DNA of 64,000 nt from the NCBI GenBank assembly GCA_033398695.1, contig JAWKAU010000242.1:110945-174944 (forward strand). The letters run 5' to 3'. Numbering within the stretch: the first letter of the stretch is position 1; every line of letters starts with the position of its first letter. The notes beneath the pieces were generated by a model. The model made no database searches. It worked only from the letters and a program-made list of their open reading frames with translations, and was not told where the DNA came from. This DNA comes from Orobanche coerulescens. Its lineage: Eukaryota; Streptophyta; Magnoliopsida; Lamiales; Orobanchaceae. The position numbers and the translations under genes are program-made. Below, in pieces: positions 10,398 to 22,468 of this stretch.

Positions 10398-12547
10398 ATG
10401 GACAAGAGTTGGATTGGGTTACGAAAATGGGATCCAAGTGTAATGGATGGGATGAAGCAGTTTATGAGATTTGTAAAAGAGCACGACAGTGGTAATACGT
10501 TGCACTACTGTCCATGTAATAAATATAGATGTCGCAGTGATATGTTTCGCTTTCCATTTGATGAGGTCTCGAACACCTAAAGAAGAATGGTTTTTGGAGT
10601 AAATATACATGTTGGATATACCACGGTGAAGCACCGACTCGTTATTCCGTATGATCACGGACAATTTAGTGGTAACGGGTTCACCGATCCAAGAGGAGGT
10701 TGATTGATGATGTGTTTGGTTTTTTCGAGACGCTTGTACCAATCGAGCAAATCCCACGACCCCGTAGACCGTTGCCTTGCACATCGTTGGGCTTGACAGT
10801 ACAATAAGCTAATTTAACTCCAATGCACTTCTATACCTGTGGTGTAACATGACTATTCTTGACTGTGTCATGGAAACGATGAGATTAAAGGTGGAAAACA
10901 AATCATCCATCAAGTCTGTAGATGATTACTTGAGCTTACGAGTAATATGCTTCCACAGGTCATCATCTTCCTAATACATATTCAAAAATGAGACGAATTT
11001 TGAAAGTTCTTGGTCTTTCCTACATTAAGATCCATGTCCGCATGTATGATTGTGTTCTATTCTGGGGGCATCCTAATGAAGACCTCACGAGATGTCCCGT
11101 ATGTGATACAGAGAGATATAGGATCACTCCTTCGGAAAAGAGAAACCGTGAAGGTACTTTGGTATTTTCCACTAAAGGACAAAGTTGGAACGGCTTTTAT
11201 GTCTCCTCACACGGCAAAAGCAATGAGATGGCATGCCGAGCCGCGCACTAATGATGTGGATACTATGATACACCCTTCGATGGAGAAGCGTGGAAGCATA
11301 TAGATAGGAGTATCCGATTTTTCTTCGTATATCCGAAATGTGAGGCTCTGGATCGTGATCCGATGGTTTCAACCCTTTTGGTAACATGAGTCTTTCATAT
11401 ACCATATGGCCTGTTGTAGTGATTCCTTATAATCTTCCTCCGTGGATGTGTATGCGGAAGGAGTATAATATGTTGACCTTGTTAGTCCCGGCCGTGATAT
11501 CCGGAAAGTGTATCGATGTGTATATGAGACCTTTGATAGAGGAGCTGAAATTGTTGTAGGAGCAAGGTCATCTCACGTACGACAGTTATTCGTCCGATAT
11601 GTTCTACTTGCACGCCATGTGTATCGGCACTATTAGTGATTTTCCTGCATATGGAATGCTGTCTGGATCTGTTATTAGCGGATATAGAGGTTGTCCAAAG
11701 GTGTTTGAATGCAGATTGTGCTAGGTACCACCGTAGGAAAGTTATTCGAATGCGTCATCGGATATGGCTTGAGAGGGAACAAGAGTGGCGATGGATGCCG
11801 CAAAGATTTGATGGCACCGTAGAAATGGGCGAGCCACCACGACAAATGACAGTGATGAAATACTATCAATTCTTAATGAGTACGATTTTGGTCACTTAGC
11901 AACCATCCCGATGTGATTGCAGAACCCCCGAAAGGCCCGACAGTATAAGTATTGGTCGCACAAAAGTATATTCGGGAATTGCCTTACCGGGTCCAAGCAT
12001 CGATAAGGAACTTCGATGTCATGCACATTGAAAAGAATGTTTGCGAAAGTGTGGTTGGGACAACCTTAGGTTGGGATGGAAAGACCAAAGACGGGCCAAA
12101 AGCACGCAAAGGTTTGGAAGAAATGAGCATAAGAAAACATTTGTGGTTGAAAATCACAAGGGAAAACAAAAATGCCTAAGGCAAATTTACACCATCACTG
12201 CCGAGCAGAGAATTGAGATATTTTACTGGATAAAGACTGCTAGGTATCCTACTGGGTATGCTGGAAATATAGGAAGATGTGTTAATTTCAGGGAGAACAA
12301 GTTAACTGGTTTGAAGAGTCATGATTGTCATATCCTACTCCAATGCCTATTTCCGGTATTTATTCGACCGTACTTACCAAAACAGGTGGTCGAGCCGTGT
12401 GTTGCATTGTCAAGATTTTTTCAGAAATTATGTATGAGAGAAGTCAAGAGATCTGATTTGCGTAAAATCAAAGATGAGATCATCTATATCTTGTGCAAGT
12501 TTGAGCGAATATTTCCTCCAAACTTTTTTGACCTCATGCCTCACCTC

Positions 12548-12552
12548 ATGAT
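12548..12552. repeat. target-site duplication of A, left
   Basis: ATGAT, identical to 37510-37514. Confidence 0.9.
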
Positions 12553-12911
12553 TGTAATACCCGTAATTTTTGTTCCCCGGAAATTTTCTATTTTTGGCGG
12601 AAGTCTATTTTGACGACTTGCTTGGGACCGTTTCGTCATCCTGAGAATGATTAATTCTACACTTTTTGTCATCCGAGTTCGCTTCGCATCGCTCGTTGAA
12701 TTCCGTGTTCTTTAGCGACTTTTCCACGTATGAGTTCGACTTTGTTAAATCACCATAAATTCTTGGAAGCTCCAAAAATTCTAAATCTTTGCAATATTAT
12801 AGAGCATCGAGTTATCTTTCCAATGGTTCAAACGGTGAGTCAATCGGAGTCCGGACGAGAGAGTTATGGTCGCTTTAGCTCACCCGCCGTTATCGCCGAT
12901 CATCGCCGGCA

Positions 12912-13232
12912 ACCCGGCCGTGTCGTCCGACACGGCCCGTGCGGCTGCACTCGTCCGGAAATGCCGGAGTCTCGCCTCAGACCCGACCGTGCCGCCCGAC
13001 ACGGCCCGTGCCGAACCCTTCCGGATAAGCTGACTGTCGCCAAAGACGCCCGACCGTGTCGCCTCGCACGGCCGAGTCATGCCGAAGTCGCCGCCGGATG
13101 GGTCATCCGCCGGAAGGCCCTCCGCGCCGCGACCGTGCCGGGCAGACACGGCCGAGTCCCTCGCCGGCCAGCCGGCGACACGACCGCGCCGATCGGCACG
13201 GCCGTGTCCGGCAGATACCAACCCCTATAAAA
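12912..13232 (+). promoter_or_regulatory. A-type U3 word array and TATA box
   Basis: Repeated CGACACGG / CCGTGTCG words, for example GGCCGTGTCG and its complement CGACACGGCC separated by two bases (12916-12937), and CACGGCCGTGTC at 13197-13208. The array ends about 18 bp before TATAAAA (13226-13232). Its position just upstream of the TATA box suggests transcription-factor sites or a silencing target (inference). Confidence 0.6.
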
Positions 13233-13839
13233 GGCCCCGCAGACGCTTTTTCTTGCCATTTTTCACCTTCTTCTTCTCCTCTTCCGCACTGGCGTGTTCT
13301 AAGCTTGAATCCATGTTGTTTAACAACATATCCATGGAGTCTTGGAGCTCATATCATCAATCATCCATCCTATAACATCCTTTGATCGAGCGAATCAGTG
13401 CCGATTTTCCGTAAATCTAATTTTGGGGATTTTGGGTATTTTGTTCGATTTCGTCCGTTTAATCCGATTTAACTTAGGATTGTGATGGATTGATGATTAT
13501 TTAGATGTATTGTATCATTTGCCTTGTTATCCCATGGTTGGATCGTATCGATTCGTTGTTTTGGTCGAAGTTCTTGACCGACGCCTTGAAGGTGTCCTAG
13601 AAATGTCATAGAGGGGTTTTCGGGCGTTCGCGATTATTCTTCCTCGTATGATCGATGATTTATTGAATTTATGTTGTTAGGGTCGAATTCTTGTGAAGAA
13701 CTCGAGTCGAAACCCTTCCGCTCGTTGTCTTCTTCGTGGTTCAAGCTTCCTACGAACCGTGTTCTTCGGATCTTCTAACGCTTATTAAGGCAAGTATACA
13801 TTTATGATTGTACGCTCGACTTTGAAAGTAAATATTGAT

Positions 13840-14030
13840 GGCATATCATGAACGAACCGCTTTTACGGCATTCATAGATATATTAATTGGCATGTAATGA
13901 ACGAACCGCTTTGACGCATTCCTACATGTATCGGCGTATGAGGTGAACGAACCGCTTTGACGGCATTCACATACGTAACGGCGTATGAGGTGAACGAACC
14001 GCTTTCTACGGAATTCACATACGCCTTATG
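13840..14030 (+). repeat. four tandem 47-bp hairpin units in A 5' LTR
   Basis: GAACGAACCGCTT recurs at 13850, 13899, 13945 and 13992. Each unit is bracketed by an inverted pair such as GGCGTATGAGGTGAA and TTCACATACG, so it can fold as a stem. The 3' LTR counterpart is 36777-36965. Confidence 0.75.
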
Positions 14031-14564
14031 AGATTTTAGTTATTCCTAATACTAGTCTTAAATTGATGAATTGACGGATATTGATGAATCGATTGATTAC
14101 ATTTACTTTATTGTCGAGAAGTATTATGTTTCATATTGTTATACTTGCACTAGCTATTCGACGGCTAACCCTTTATGGGGAAATACGTTTCATGTATTTC
14201 GTGTTCCAGGAGAGCAGACAAAGCGGGTACCAGTCGGCATGAAGATGATGGGCAAGTGTGATACCGTGTCTTGTCTCCTAAGTTATCTCTTTTGGTTTCT
14301 CCATTCAAAGTTGTTGTAATCGAACGGATTTTTAAATACTCGAGTATTGTATTTCGCTTCTTGATGTTCCTCGTGTTGCCGAGGTATTGATTTGTGCAAG
14401 GATGTATATGGTTTCATTGTTTATGGTTTCAATACCATTTGTATCGTCTTTCTTTCTATTGTATGTAGACCTTATCGGCCAAGTTTATAGTTCCGCGTAT
14501 GTTTAGCCTTGTGGGTCCCACGGCGCCGTAATATACCCCGAATAACTTGGGGTGTTACGTAATA

Positions 14565-14575
14565 TGGTATCGAGC
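14565..14575 (+). other. primer binding site of A
   Basis: TGGTATCGAGC, five bases after the LTR. It matches the plant initiator tRNA-Met PBS (TGGTATCAGAGC) with one base lost and one changed. Confidence 0.7.
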
Positions 14576-15086
14576 TTAGGTTTATGGATACCTAGGCCGC
14601 CGGTCTTTGGGTCGATTGAGTCGGCATTTGCCCACAGATCACTACTCGCCATCATCACCGTGCGACCGGTACTTGTAAGTCCTCTCACTCTTCTCGTATT
14701 TTTCTTAATCGCTTCGCTTATAGCTTGGTATTCTTGGGAATTGGTCACTTCGAGAATGTGCGATTCGGATTATACTTACGCACGTGTGTGCCCTTCGCAT
14801 GTTGGTCAAAGTAGGAAGAATCGTATCGTGATCACGACGTGAACCCTTCCTTGAGATTTTGTTAAATTGCTAATTGCGATATTGGTGTGTAACGGTATTA
14901 TGTTGAGACTTTGTTTAGGAGTCGCATGCTAGTATCACGGAGATCTTCGCCTTCGCTGCACTGTAAGTATGTTGTTCGGATTATTCAAAATTCTTGGTTA
15001 TCTTGGTGATTTTGGATTTTCCGTTGAAATGTTTGTGCGAGTGATTGCAAGTTTCGAGGACGAAACTTATTTTTAAGGGGGTAGAG

Positions 15087-16442
15087 TGTAATACCCCGAT
15101 TTTCTGATATATTTTTTTCTTTTATATATCGATATCGTGGATGGTTAATTATGCTCGAGGACGTTGTGAACGCTTGAAAATGTTATTGAATTGAGTATAT
15201 GTATTGATTTTGCCGTATGCTCGTATTTGGTATGTCATGACTTTGGACAGAATTGTTGAAATTGGCTAAGTATGGAATTATTACGACGTTAATAAGGTGA
15301 GATTACGACGTAAGATTGGCATGGTTACGTACGCCAAGGCTAAGGTATTACGACGTAACGAAGGCATCGGACGTAACCGAGTCCCGTGAGGCGTGGGATC
15401 CTGCTTCGCAACTTTCGGCGGAGGATGTTGACAGTGAGTCAACGTACGTGTTACGACGTTATACAGACGTGTTACGACGTAACACAACCATCAGATCGTA
15501 GCAAGTCAATCGGCATATTACGACGTTATATGGTATGGGTTACGACGTAATGGACCGCACGGAATGAGACAAAGGAGATGGTTACGACGTTATGGATTTT
15601 GGATTACGACGTTAAAGTTGTTATGTACATTAAGAAAGGACACCTACGCATTTAATGAGAGTGTAATTTATATATCAAGTGTTGCCTTTCATTTCTCTCA
15701 CGATCCTTTGAGATATTTCTCTCCAAAACTCGTCCCTCTTCACTTTTAAGAGTGTTCTAAGCACTTTTAACATGATTGTGAGCTTGGAATCATGGAATTA
15801 GAGCTTATTTATGGAACTATTGTTGATTCTTGAAGTGATTCCTTGTGTTATCCATATTCTATGAGGTTTATGTTGAAGGAAGATAATGATATGCTTTGAA
15901 TATGTTGATTATGATTATGGAATCATAGAGATATTGATGTTCTTGAGACCATATGATGACTATGATGATTTAATGATTCTTGGAATGGAGTTCAATTATT
16001 CTTTCTTCGTGGTTCGTCCATACAAGGTAATCCTCATATCCCTTTGATAGTGGCTCATTTTTTTTTTTTTTTTTGGATTACTACTTGGGAGGGAGTATGT
16101 TGGGAATCGTGTATTTTGATGTTCGTCTTATTTTAATGAAAATGCATAAATTGGATCAGATTTTTATCCGCCGCGTGAGTATTTTTGAAATGGATTTTGG
16201 TATTTTGCCAATCAAATTTTATTTTGTAAAACCGATTCCCTAAACCGAAGTTTTTGGCATTTTAACCTTGATCGCTTTGACGGTATTTGGAAAATGATTT
16301 TTTTTTAGTATTTGAAAAATATTACCGCCATCGGTCTTTTTGGCATTTTTGGAATGACGTGGAAAATTGTGCTTAGCCCTGTAAATCCTTGTGAGAAGGG
16401 TTTACGGCGTGTAATATTCCTGTGAGGATCCGGGGTGTTACA
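15087..16442 (+). repeat. LTR D (solo or recombinant LTR inside A)
   Basis: 1356 bp from TGTAATACCCCGATTTTCTG to ATCCGGGGTGTTACA. On its left it is joined to a pol-end/purine-tract signature (GTTTCGAGGACGAAACTT then AAGGGGGTAGAG). On its right lies a degraded PBS-like ATTATGGTAGCATG. Flanking bases (TAGAG and ATTAT) do not match, so it is not a simple solo LTR. It carries its own word array and TATA-like box. No internal coding region is attached. Confidence 0.65.
15281..15675 (+). promoter_or_regulatory. D-type U3 word array and TATA box
   Basis: About ten copies of TTACGACGT, several as the full TTACGACGTAA (for example 15472-15482), between 15281 and 15612. TATATAT follows at 15669. The words differ from those of all other LTRs here except for similarity to E (TTACGTGCGTAA). 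Confidence 0.6.
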
Positions 16443-18721
16443 ATTATGGTAGCATGTGAGAATGTTATACGAGATTTGTTGGAATTGTAATAAGAGATTT
16501 CGGATGTTGATATGATCATTGAGATCTTCTTCATATGGTGATAAGGGTTTTGTTGCGATTCTTGAGATTGTATGAATGACATGATGAAGAAAATGGTAAC
16601 ATGGAGATATATACCTGAGATGTTGTTCGAACGTGATTTCGGATATTTCATGTTCTTGAAGAACTCTTGAATTATACGAGGTGATGAAATTTTTTTTAGA
16701 AGTGTTGATGTTTTGAAAATGAATATGTAATATTCATATCTAGAGCTAAACTATGTGTTGGAAATAATATTCGTATAGGAATACGAATGTGATTATGAGT
16801 TTGATGATACTATTATTCATCTCGAATTTGGAAGCCCATACGTATGGAGCAAATATTCAAATCGAATGATCGATTGTTTGATAACCTTTTTAATATGATT
16901 ATCTATTGTTTTGAACTGGATGATTCAATTGACGACGGTTATAAGTAAATTTTAACGATGGATTTACGAGAAGGGAACCTTGTCAATTCGTATTTAAGAA
17001 TTGAGTTTGGAACATTTAGACCCTTATTATTGGTCCGAATTGCCGATATGATCATCATATTTCACTCGTATTGTGGACAGGATTTGTAAGTGTCTCGAGT
17101 TGGATTGTTCGATCGTGATTAGTCGAGATATGGTAAAACGATTGAGTTCGTGGTTTGGTGGTATTGATATTGGTCGTCATCGAACCGTTGATTATCAATC
17201 CTTCGCTTTACAATAAGGTATGATGTTTGATCGTGAATTATGACCGTTGTGTTGCGGTTAAGGTTGAAGGGTTCGCCGATTAACTTGGTCGAGACAAGTT
17301 TTATACTCGCATTTCAATCAATGAGACTAATGTTATCGTGTAGGCGTACGATTGTGTGTATCATTTTGGGACTTGGCCTCTTTATGATTGTATTGATGTC
17401 AAGGGATTGGTTGACACGACGCCGGAAAATTATGCCAAATGTTACCGTTGTTTGTAAATGGCCGGTTCAAGGCATTACGATACTTGTTGGTAAAGTTGCT
17501 ATCGATAGCCGGTTCGCGTATCGATGTATCGATTATTATTATTCGCGATTAATGTCGCTCGAGACATCGTTGAATCTTTGTCATCGAATCGATCTCGCTG
17601 CTATGATGTTGCGTTAACCGATTGGGGACATTTGATATATTCTTTTGTCATCTCCGCTTCGGTGGTCGGTTTAAGACACCGGACATCTATTCTATCGTAT
17701 CATTGATTATCGATTGACCGCTCTAGGTAATCGAGGTATCAATTGGGATTATCAAGATAATTTCCATCCGTTGTCGAAGATACTCTCATCCGTTGTATCA
17801 TTGTTATCGATTCGCCATTCTACGGTAATCGAAGTATTGAATTGGGATTATCAATGATAATTCCCATCCGTTGAATTATTATTGTCGTGTTGACCGATTC
17901 AAGGCAAGACATTATTATTCTTGTGAACTCGTAATTTTGTGATCGTTGAGGGTTGAGGATTTTCCGAATTGTTGTGTTGTGATCGTTGTTCGTGTTAATC
18001 GGTCCTTAGGGAATTCTCGATCCCGTGATGGTTGTTTTGAATATCGTTGGTCGTGGTCGATCTTTCATTATTCGTGTGTCATCGCTCACTTGGTGAGTCG
18101 TATGATCCGTATCGATGTTTTATCCCTTGAGTTTCGTTGTCATGTTGTATCGTGGCAACTGGAATCATGTCTCGCGCCGATTGGTTATGTGTAAGATTTT
18201 TAGCCAGCACCCGATGGTCATGCGTGGATATTTCCGCATCGACTGTGCACACGAGACGTAGTTCTTGAGGCTAATTAGGTACATTGTCACACGTATATTC
18301 GATTCCGTATACGGGTGGACATGTGCACGAACATATTTCCGGATCGGGCGATCGTGATGTCCTCTTGAGCTTTATTGATTGATCGCTCGTAGTCCATGTT
18401 GTATCGATATGTCCGACGATTTGCGATCGTTGTTCATACGCCGAGGGGTATGTCCGATACAGTTTGCTTCTTTGAAATCAGATTGTGATGATTTACTTTG
18501 GGCTGTTCGCTTTCGTGCCATTGTGATGTATCGGTATTTCCGCTTGAGCCTTCGGCATTGTGAATTCGTGATCTTTTTCGGCATTGGTTTGGTTTACCTT
18601 CGGGTAATGTTCTATATTGATGATTCGCCGTTGGGCGTATGTTTCGTTCTTGTGCATCTCGTTGAGTTTTCCGCGAAATATTTCTTCCCTACTGCTTTAA
18701 GTATCGGACGAAACTTCTTCT

Positions 18722-18734
18722 AAGGAGGGTAGAA
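18722..18734 (+). other. polypurine tract of A
   Basis: AAGGAGGGTAGAA immediately before the 3' LTR, preceded by the arm CGGACGAAACTTC typical of these elements. Confidence 0.75.
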
Positions 18735-19092
18735 TGTAATACCCGTAATTTTTGTTCCCTGAAATTTTCTATTTTTGGCGGAAGTCTATTTTGACGACTT
18801 GATTGGGACCGCTTTCGTCATCCCGAGAATGATTAATTCTACACTTTTGTCATCCGAGTTCGCTTTCGTATCGCTCGTTGAATTCCGTGTTCTTTAGCGA
18901 CTTTTCCACGTATGAGTTCGACTTTGTTAAATCACCATAAATTCTTGGAAGCTCCAAAAATTCTAAATCTTTGCAATATTATAGAGCATCGAGTTAGCTT
19001 TCCAATGGTTCAAACGGTGAGTCAATCGAGTCCTGACGAGAGAGTTATGGTCGCTTTAGCTCACCCGCCGTTATCGCCGATCATCGCTGGCG

Positions 19093-19406
19093 AACCCGGC
19101 CGTGTCGTCCGACACGGCCCGCGGCTGCACTCGTCCGGAAATGCCGGAGTCTCGCCTCAGACCCGACCGTGTCGTCCGACACGGCCCGTGCCGAACCCTT
19201 CCGATAAGCTGACGCTCGCCAAAGACGCCCGACCGTGCCGCCCGCACGGCCGAGTCATGCCGAAGTCGCCGCCGGACGGGTCACCGCTTAAGGCCCTCCG
19301 CGCGCGACCGTGTCAAGCAGACACGGCCGAGTCCTCCGCCGGGTTAGGCGACACGACCGCGCCGATCGGCACGGCCGTGTCCTGGCAGATACCAACCCCT
19401 ATAAAA
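19093..19406 (+). promoter_or_regulatory. A-type word array and TATA box, 3' LTR copy
   Basis: Same architecture as 12912-13232, with scattered short indels in the GC-rich words. Confidence 0.6.
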
Positions 19407-19525
19407 GGCCCTGCAGACATTTTTCTTGCCATTTTTCACCTTCTTCTTCTCCTTTTCCGCAGCTGGGCGTGTTCTAAGCTTGAAGCCATGTTGTTTAACA
19501 ACATATCCATAGAGTCTTGGAGCTC

Positions 19526-19530
19526 ATATC
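19526..19530. repeat. target-site duplication of B, left
   Basis: ATATC, identical to 36282-36286. Confidence 0.88.
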
Positions 19531-20195
19531 TGTAATATCCGCAATTTTCGATTTTCGGTAAATTTCTTTTTCGGTCGGAGTCCGTTCTGACGACTCGCTC
19601 ATGACCGTTTCGTCATTCTGAGGATGATTAATTCTACACTTTTTGACATCCGAGTTCGTTTCGGTGTCGTTTCGTTGAGTTCTGTGCTTTTTAGCGACTT
19701 TTCCGCATTTGAGTTCGATTCTTGCGAATCTCGTCCGAATCATTGCTTCGAAGTTTCCCGCAAGTCCGTTTAACTTTGTTAGACGTGTCGTGAACTTCGG
19801 TTTGATTATTCATTGACGTATGGTGATTTTCGGGCATTTGGGCCATTTTCGTAATTTCCCAAAGTTTGGGGTAATTACCTTCCGTTGTCGAATTTCGAGC
19901 CTTCGGGTGGTCGGAATTGTGTGTTCTACTAGCTCTTAGATTCGTCCTTGTGAGTACTTCGTAACCGTATCTTCGGTTCGTATTCAGGTTCGGGTTTCGG
20001 TGTCGTTTTGTTGAATTCAGGATTACTAAACGACTTTTCTAAGTATGAGTTCGTCTTTGTTAGATCACCATTAATTTTTGGTAACTCCAAAAATTATAAA
20101 TCTTTGCAATATTATAGAACATCGAGTTATCTTTCCAATGGTTCAAACGGTGAGTCAATCGGAGTCCGGACGAGAGAGTTATGGTCGTTTCAGTT

Positions 20196-20333
20196 TTTGG
20201 CCGAGCACTTCCAGGAGTCTTTCGGCCGATAGGGGGGGTCGATAGACTCTACTGCCGGCATTCTGTATGGGTATCGGTTGGGCCTATCGGCCGATAGGCT
20301 GGCCGATAGGTTCTGCTGTGTTACACTATAAAT
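20196..20333 (+). promoter_or_regulatory. B-type U3 words and TATA box
   Basis: CGGCCGATAG words including the palindrome CTATCGGCCGATAG (20284-20297). TATAAAT is at 20327. Confidence 0.6.
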
Positions 20334-21329
20334 GTGTTGTTTTGAGCGTGAACAGCTCATTTCCTCCTTCCTTTTCCTTAGACGCGAGAGAGAGTGAGAG
20401 AGGAGGAGAGCTTCTCATCATTATCATTTGGAGGGTTGATTTTCATCATTCTTCTTCGGTTGTGAAGCCCGGACAATCAATCCAACGCGTGTTTTACGAA
20501 TCTAAATACTTGAAAGGTAATCTCTTGAACCCCTACCTTTTTGGATAATTGGGGATTTTGGGGTTTTGTCCGATTCTTTCCGTTTTGTTGATGGATTCTT
20601 GATGAATATGATTAATCTTGTTGATATCATTAGTTTTCCTACGGATTCATGGTATATTTTCATAGTTTTACGGAATCGAGAGGGTTTAGTTGTGGTCCGC
20701 CCTCGTTGTTATTTTTGTGCGAATATACATGAATCGTAGGCGGGTTTCCGGGTGTATTCCATTTCCGTAATCGTTTAGAAGTGGTTGTGATTGTGCTATT
20801 CAATCGTTAGGTTCATTTTCGCCGCTTCCTCGCGGTCGTGCTTGATTCTTCCGCTCCGCTCGTCGTATTCCTTTTCGCTAGCATCGGGCGCCCAAGCTTC
20901 CCGCTGAGCCGTATCCGCTCGTGGTTCCGTGCTCGTGGTATCGATGCAAGTACCTAGTCCATACTTTTCGCTTTATGGATATGATGATCGGTGGTCGTCT
21001 TGATGTGTTTGTTTGGTTATTTGAAATGAATTTTCAAAGGATTTCGGTTTGGCCTCGTTAAAGGCTCTCTTTCCAAAACGCGTGTGTGTTTTGTGAACGT
21101 TGTGTTTTGGAAATTGATTATGATTTGATTATTTTGAACGTTGAAGGCTTTGATGATATCCCTATTTTTAAAGTTATGGAATTTTGTATTCCGGGTTTAA
21201 TCCTGTTATTATGTTTTGGGGAGTTGATACTGTTGTCGGATAAATGGCCATCTCTAGTGAGTATTCTTAATGAACTTATATTCTTAGCATGTTAGTATTG
21301 CATGAGTAACGTGTGTGTGTGTATGCTCA

Positions 21330-21470
21330 CTACGGGTTAGACTCGACGGGGTCTCGGTAGGGTTCCACGAAGCTGTGGACCGCGAGCTTGCTTTTAACCA
21401 CTGTGGGTTAGATCCGACGGGGTCTCGGCAGGGATCCACGAAGCTGTGGGTCCGCGGTTAATTGTGGTGC
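21330..21470 (+). repeat. two-unit 71-bp repeat in B 5' LTR
   Basis: ACTACGGGTTAGACTCGACG and ACTGTGGGTTAGATCCGACG start the units. Each continues GGGTCTCGG, AGGG(T/A)TCCACGAAGC and TGTGG, where GGATCCAC/GTGGGTCC can pair. The same pair of units recurs in the LTRs of C, F and B's 3' copy. Confidence 0.75.
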
Positions 21471-22059
21471 ATTTTTACAAATGTGATTTGATATTGGCAT
21501 TTCCGGAAATGAGTGCTTTTGAACGGTTTTCATTTGCATGCATTGACTAAGTGTGTAAGAGGTAAGTTGTTCGCTCGCTTACTTGGCTAGGATGGCAATC
21601 GAGTATTTTGTTGTTTGTTTTAAATCCTTTATTTGTGGATTTTGATGTTGGGATACGAACCTCCCGGGTCGCTCTTGTGTACCGTGAGTTAATGAGATTT
21701 GGGGCTAAAATCCCAATGGTTTTGTAAAAGTCGCTTACGGATTTGGGGCTAAAATCCCAACGGTTGGTTAATGTCATTTTTCGTAAAGTAAACCTTTGGG
21801 GCGGTGACCCTTTTGTCTTTTGGTTTTCAAAAGTAGGATTTGATAATCCTAAATTGTTTTCTATTAAAACTCTCGATGGCATTCTAAACTGCTTTATAAA
21901 TTACTTCCATTGATTTATGATATTTCGCTTTTGAAATGTTTTCTCAAACCCTTGCCTCGGAAGTACTTTTCGCTTCGCTTGGATCTTTGAGGATCCTCGG
22001 CTATTGTTATTCGTGGGATGTGAATTGTATGGCTCGTATTTGCACTTTGTATTTGCACT

Positions 22060-22101
22060 AGCAAAACAAAGGAGTTTTGCTAACCCCCGAGTATTCGGGG
22101 G
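22060..22101 (+). promoter_or_regulatory. conserved twin hairpins in B 5' LTR
   Basis: Stem 1 is AGCAAAAC / GTTTTGCT (22060-22067 with 22074-22081). Stem 2 is CCCCCGA / TCGGGGG (22084-22090 with 22095-22101). The block is shared with C, E and F; in E stem 1 has a paired C-G to T-A change. Confidence 0.6.
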
Positions 22102-22456
22102 TGGATGTCCTGCTTTGCATTCGTGTCTTGGAGCATAACACAGTGGTCGGCACGAAGGATGATGAAAGATGATCGATACTAATCACATGAGGAACCGTAC
22201 ATCGTGTGTTGGTTCGGTTGTACTTTATTTTCCGCCGCAGTATTGTTCCCGTTGTACGGGTGTAGTTGTATTTTGTCTCTGCGTGGGCATGAGTTGTATT
22301 TGAGTTGTATGTATTTGTGGAAAGACCAAATCGGTCTCATCGAGTCATTGTAGCCTCAAGGCATTGTCGAGATGTTAAATGTCGTTACACTGTAGATCCT
22401 TGAGGAAAGGTTCTACGGCGTGTAATATCCCCGAGCGGATCGGGGTGTTACATAAA

Positions 22457-22468
22457 TGGTATCGGAGC
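22457..22468 (+). other. primer binding site of B
   Basis: TGGTATCGGAGC, one mismatch to the plant initiator tRNA-Met PBS. Confidence 0.8.

Larger units (their letters stand above)
12553..14559 (+). repeat. 5' LTR of element A
   Basis: 2007 bp. Starts TGTAATACCC and ends GGGGTGTTACG (the final A appears mutated to G). Contains a CG-rich word array (12912-13210), TATAAAA at 13226, the near-palindrome ATGTTGTTTAACAACAT at 13313, four 47-bp hairpin repeats (13840-14030) and the 14-bp palindrome AATACTCGAGTATT near 14336. Confidence 0.88.
14560..18734 (+). other. interior of A, no recognised coding domain
   Basis: Holds the PBS, a donor-like GTAAGT in a context shared with the other families (14675), LTR D (15087-16442), and about 2.3 kb of sequence rich in GATCG/TATCG words. 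Its short ORFs (for example 17240-17617 and 18379-18723) match no family I know. An imperfect repeat of about 75 bp occurs at 17699-17773 and 17801-17873. Confidence 0.5.
18735..19530 (+). repeat. 3' LTR of A, left part
   Basis: First 796 bp of the 3' LTR, with word array (19093-19385), TATAAAA at 19400 and palindrome at 19488-19504. It is cut by element B after ATATC. The rest of the LTR is at 36287. Confidence 0.88.
19531..22452 (+). repeat. 5' LTR of element B
   Basis: 2922 bp. Mosaic: the start resembles C and E, 19848-19975 resembles E, 20020-20195 resembles A, then a B-specific word region and TATA box, and from about 20960 it is close to C. The 3' half holds a two-unit 71-bp repeat (21330-21470), two hairpins (22060-22101) and a terminal GC hairpin. 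Confidence 0.88.

Noticed and set aside
10419..10784. Minus-strand ORF over the TNP2 start
   Set aside because: Shadow of the transposase coding strand; no motif.
15281..15612. TTACGACGT array as a satellite or centromeric repeat
   Set aside because: Spacing is irregular and it is confined to the U3 of LTR D, so it is better read as promoter words.
14560..18734. Interior of A as a carrier of a novel gene
   Set aside because: The longest frames are about 125 codons, without recognisable motifs or codon bias, and LTR D interrupts the region.
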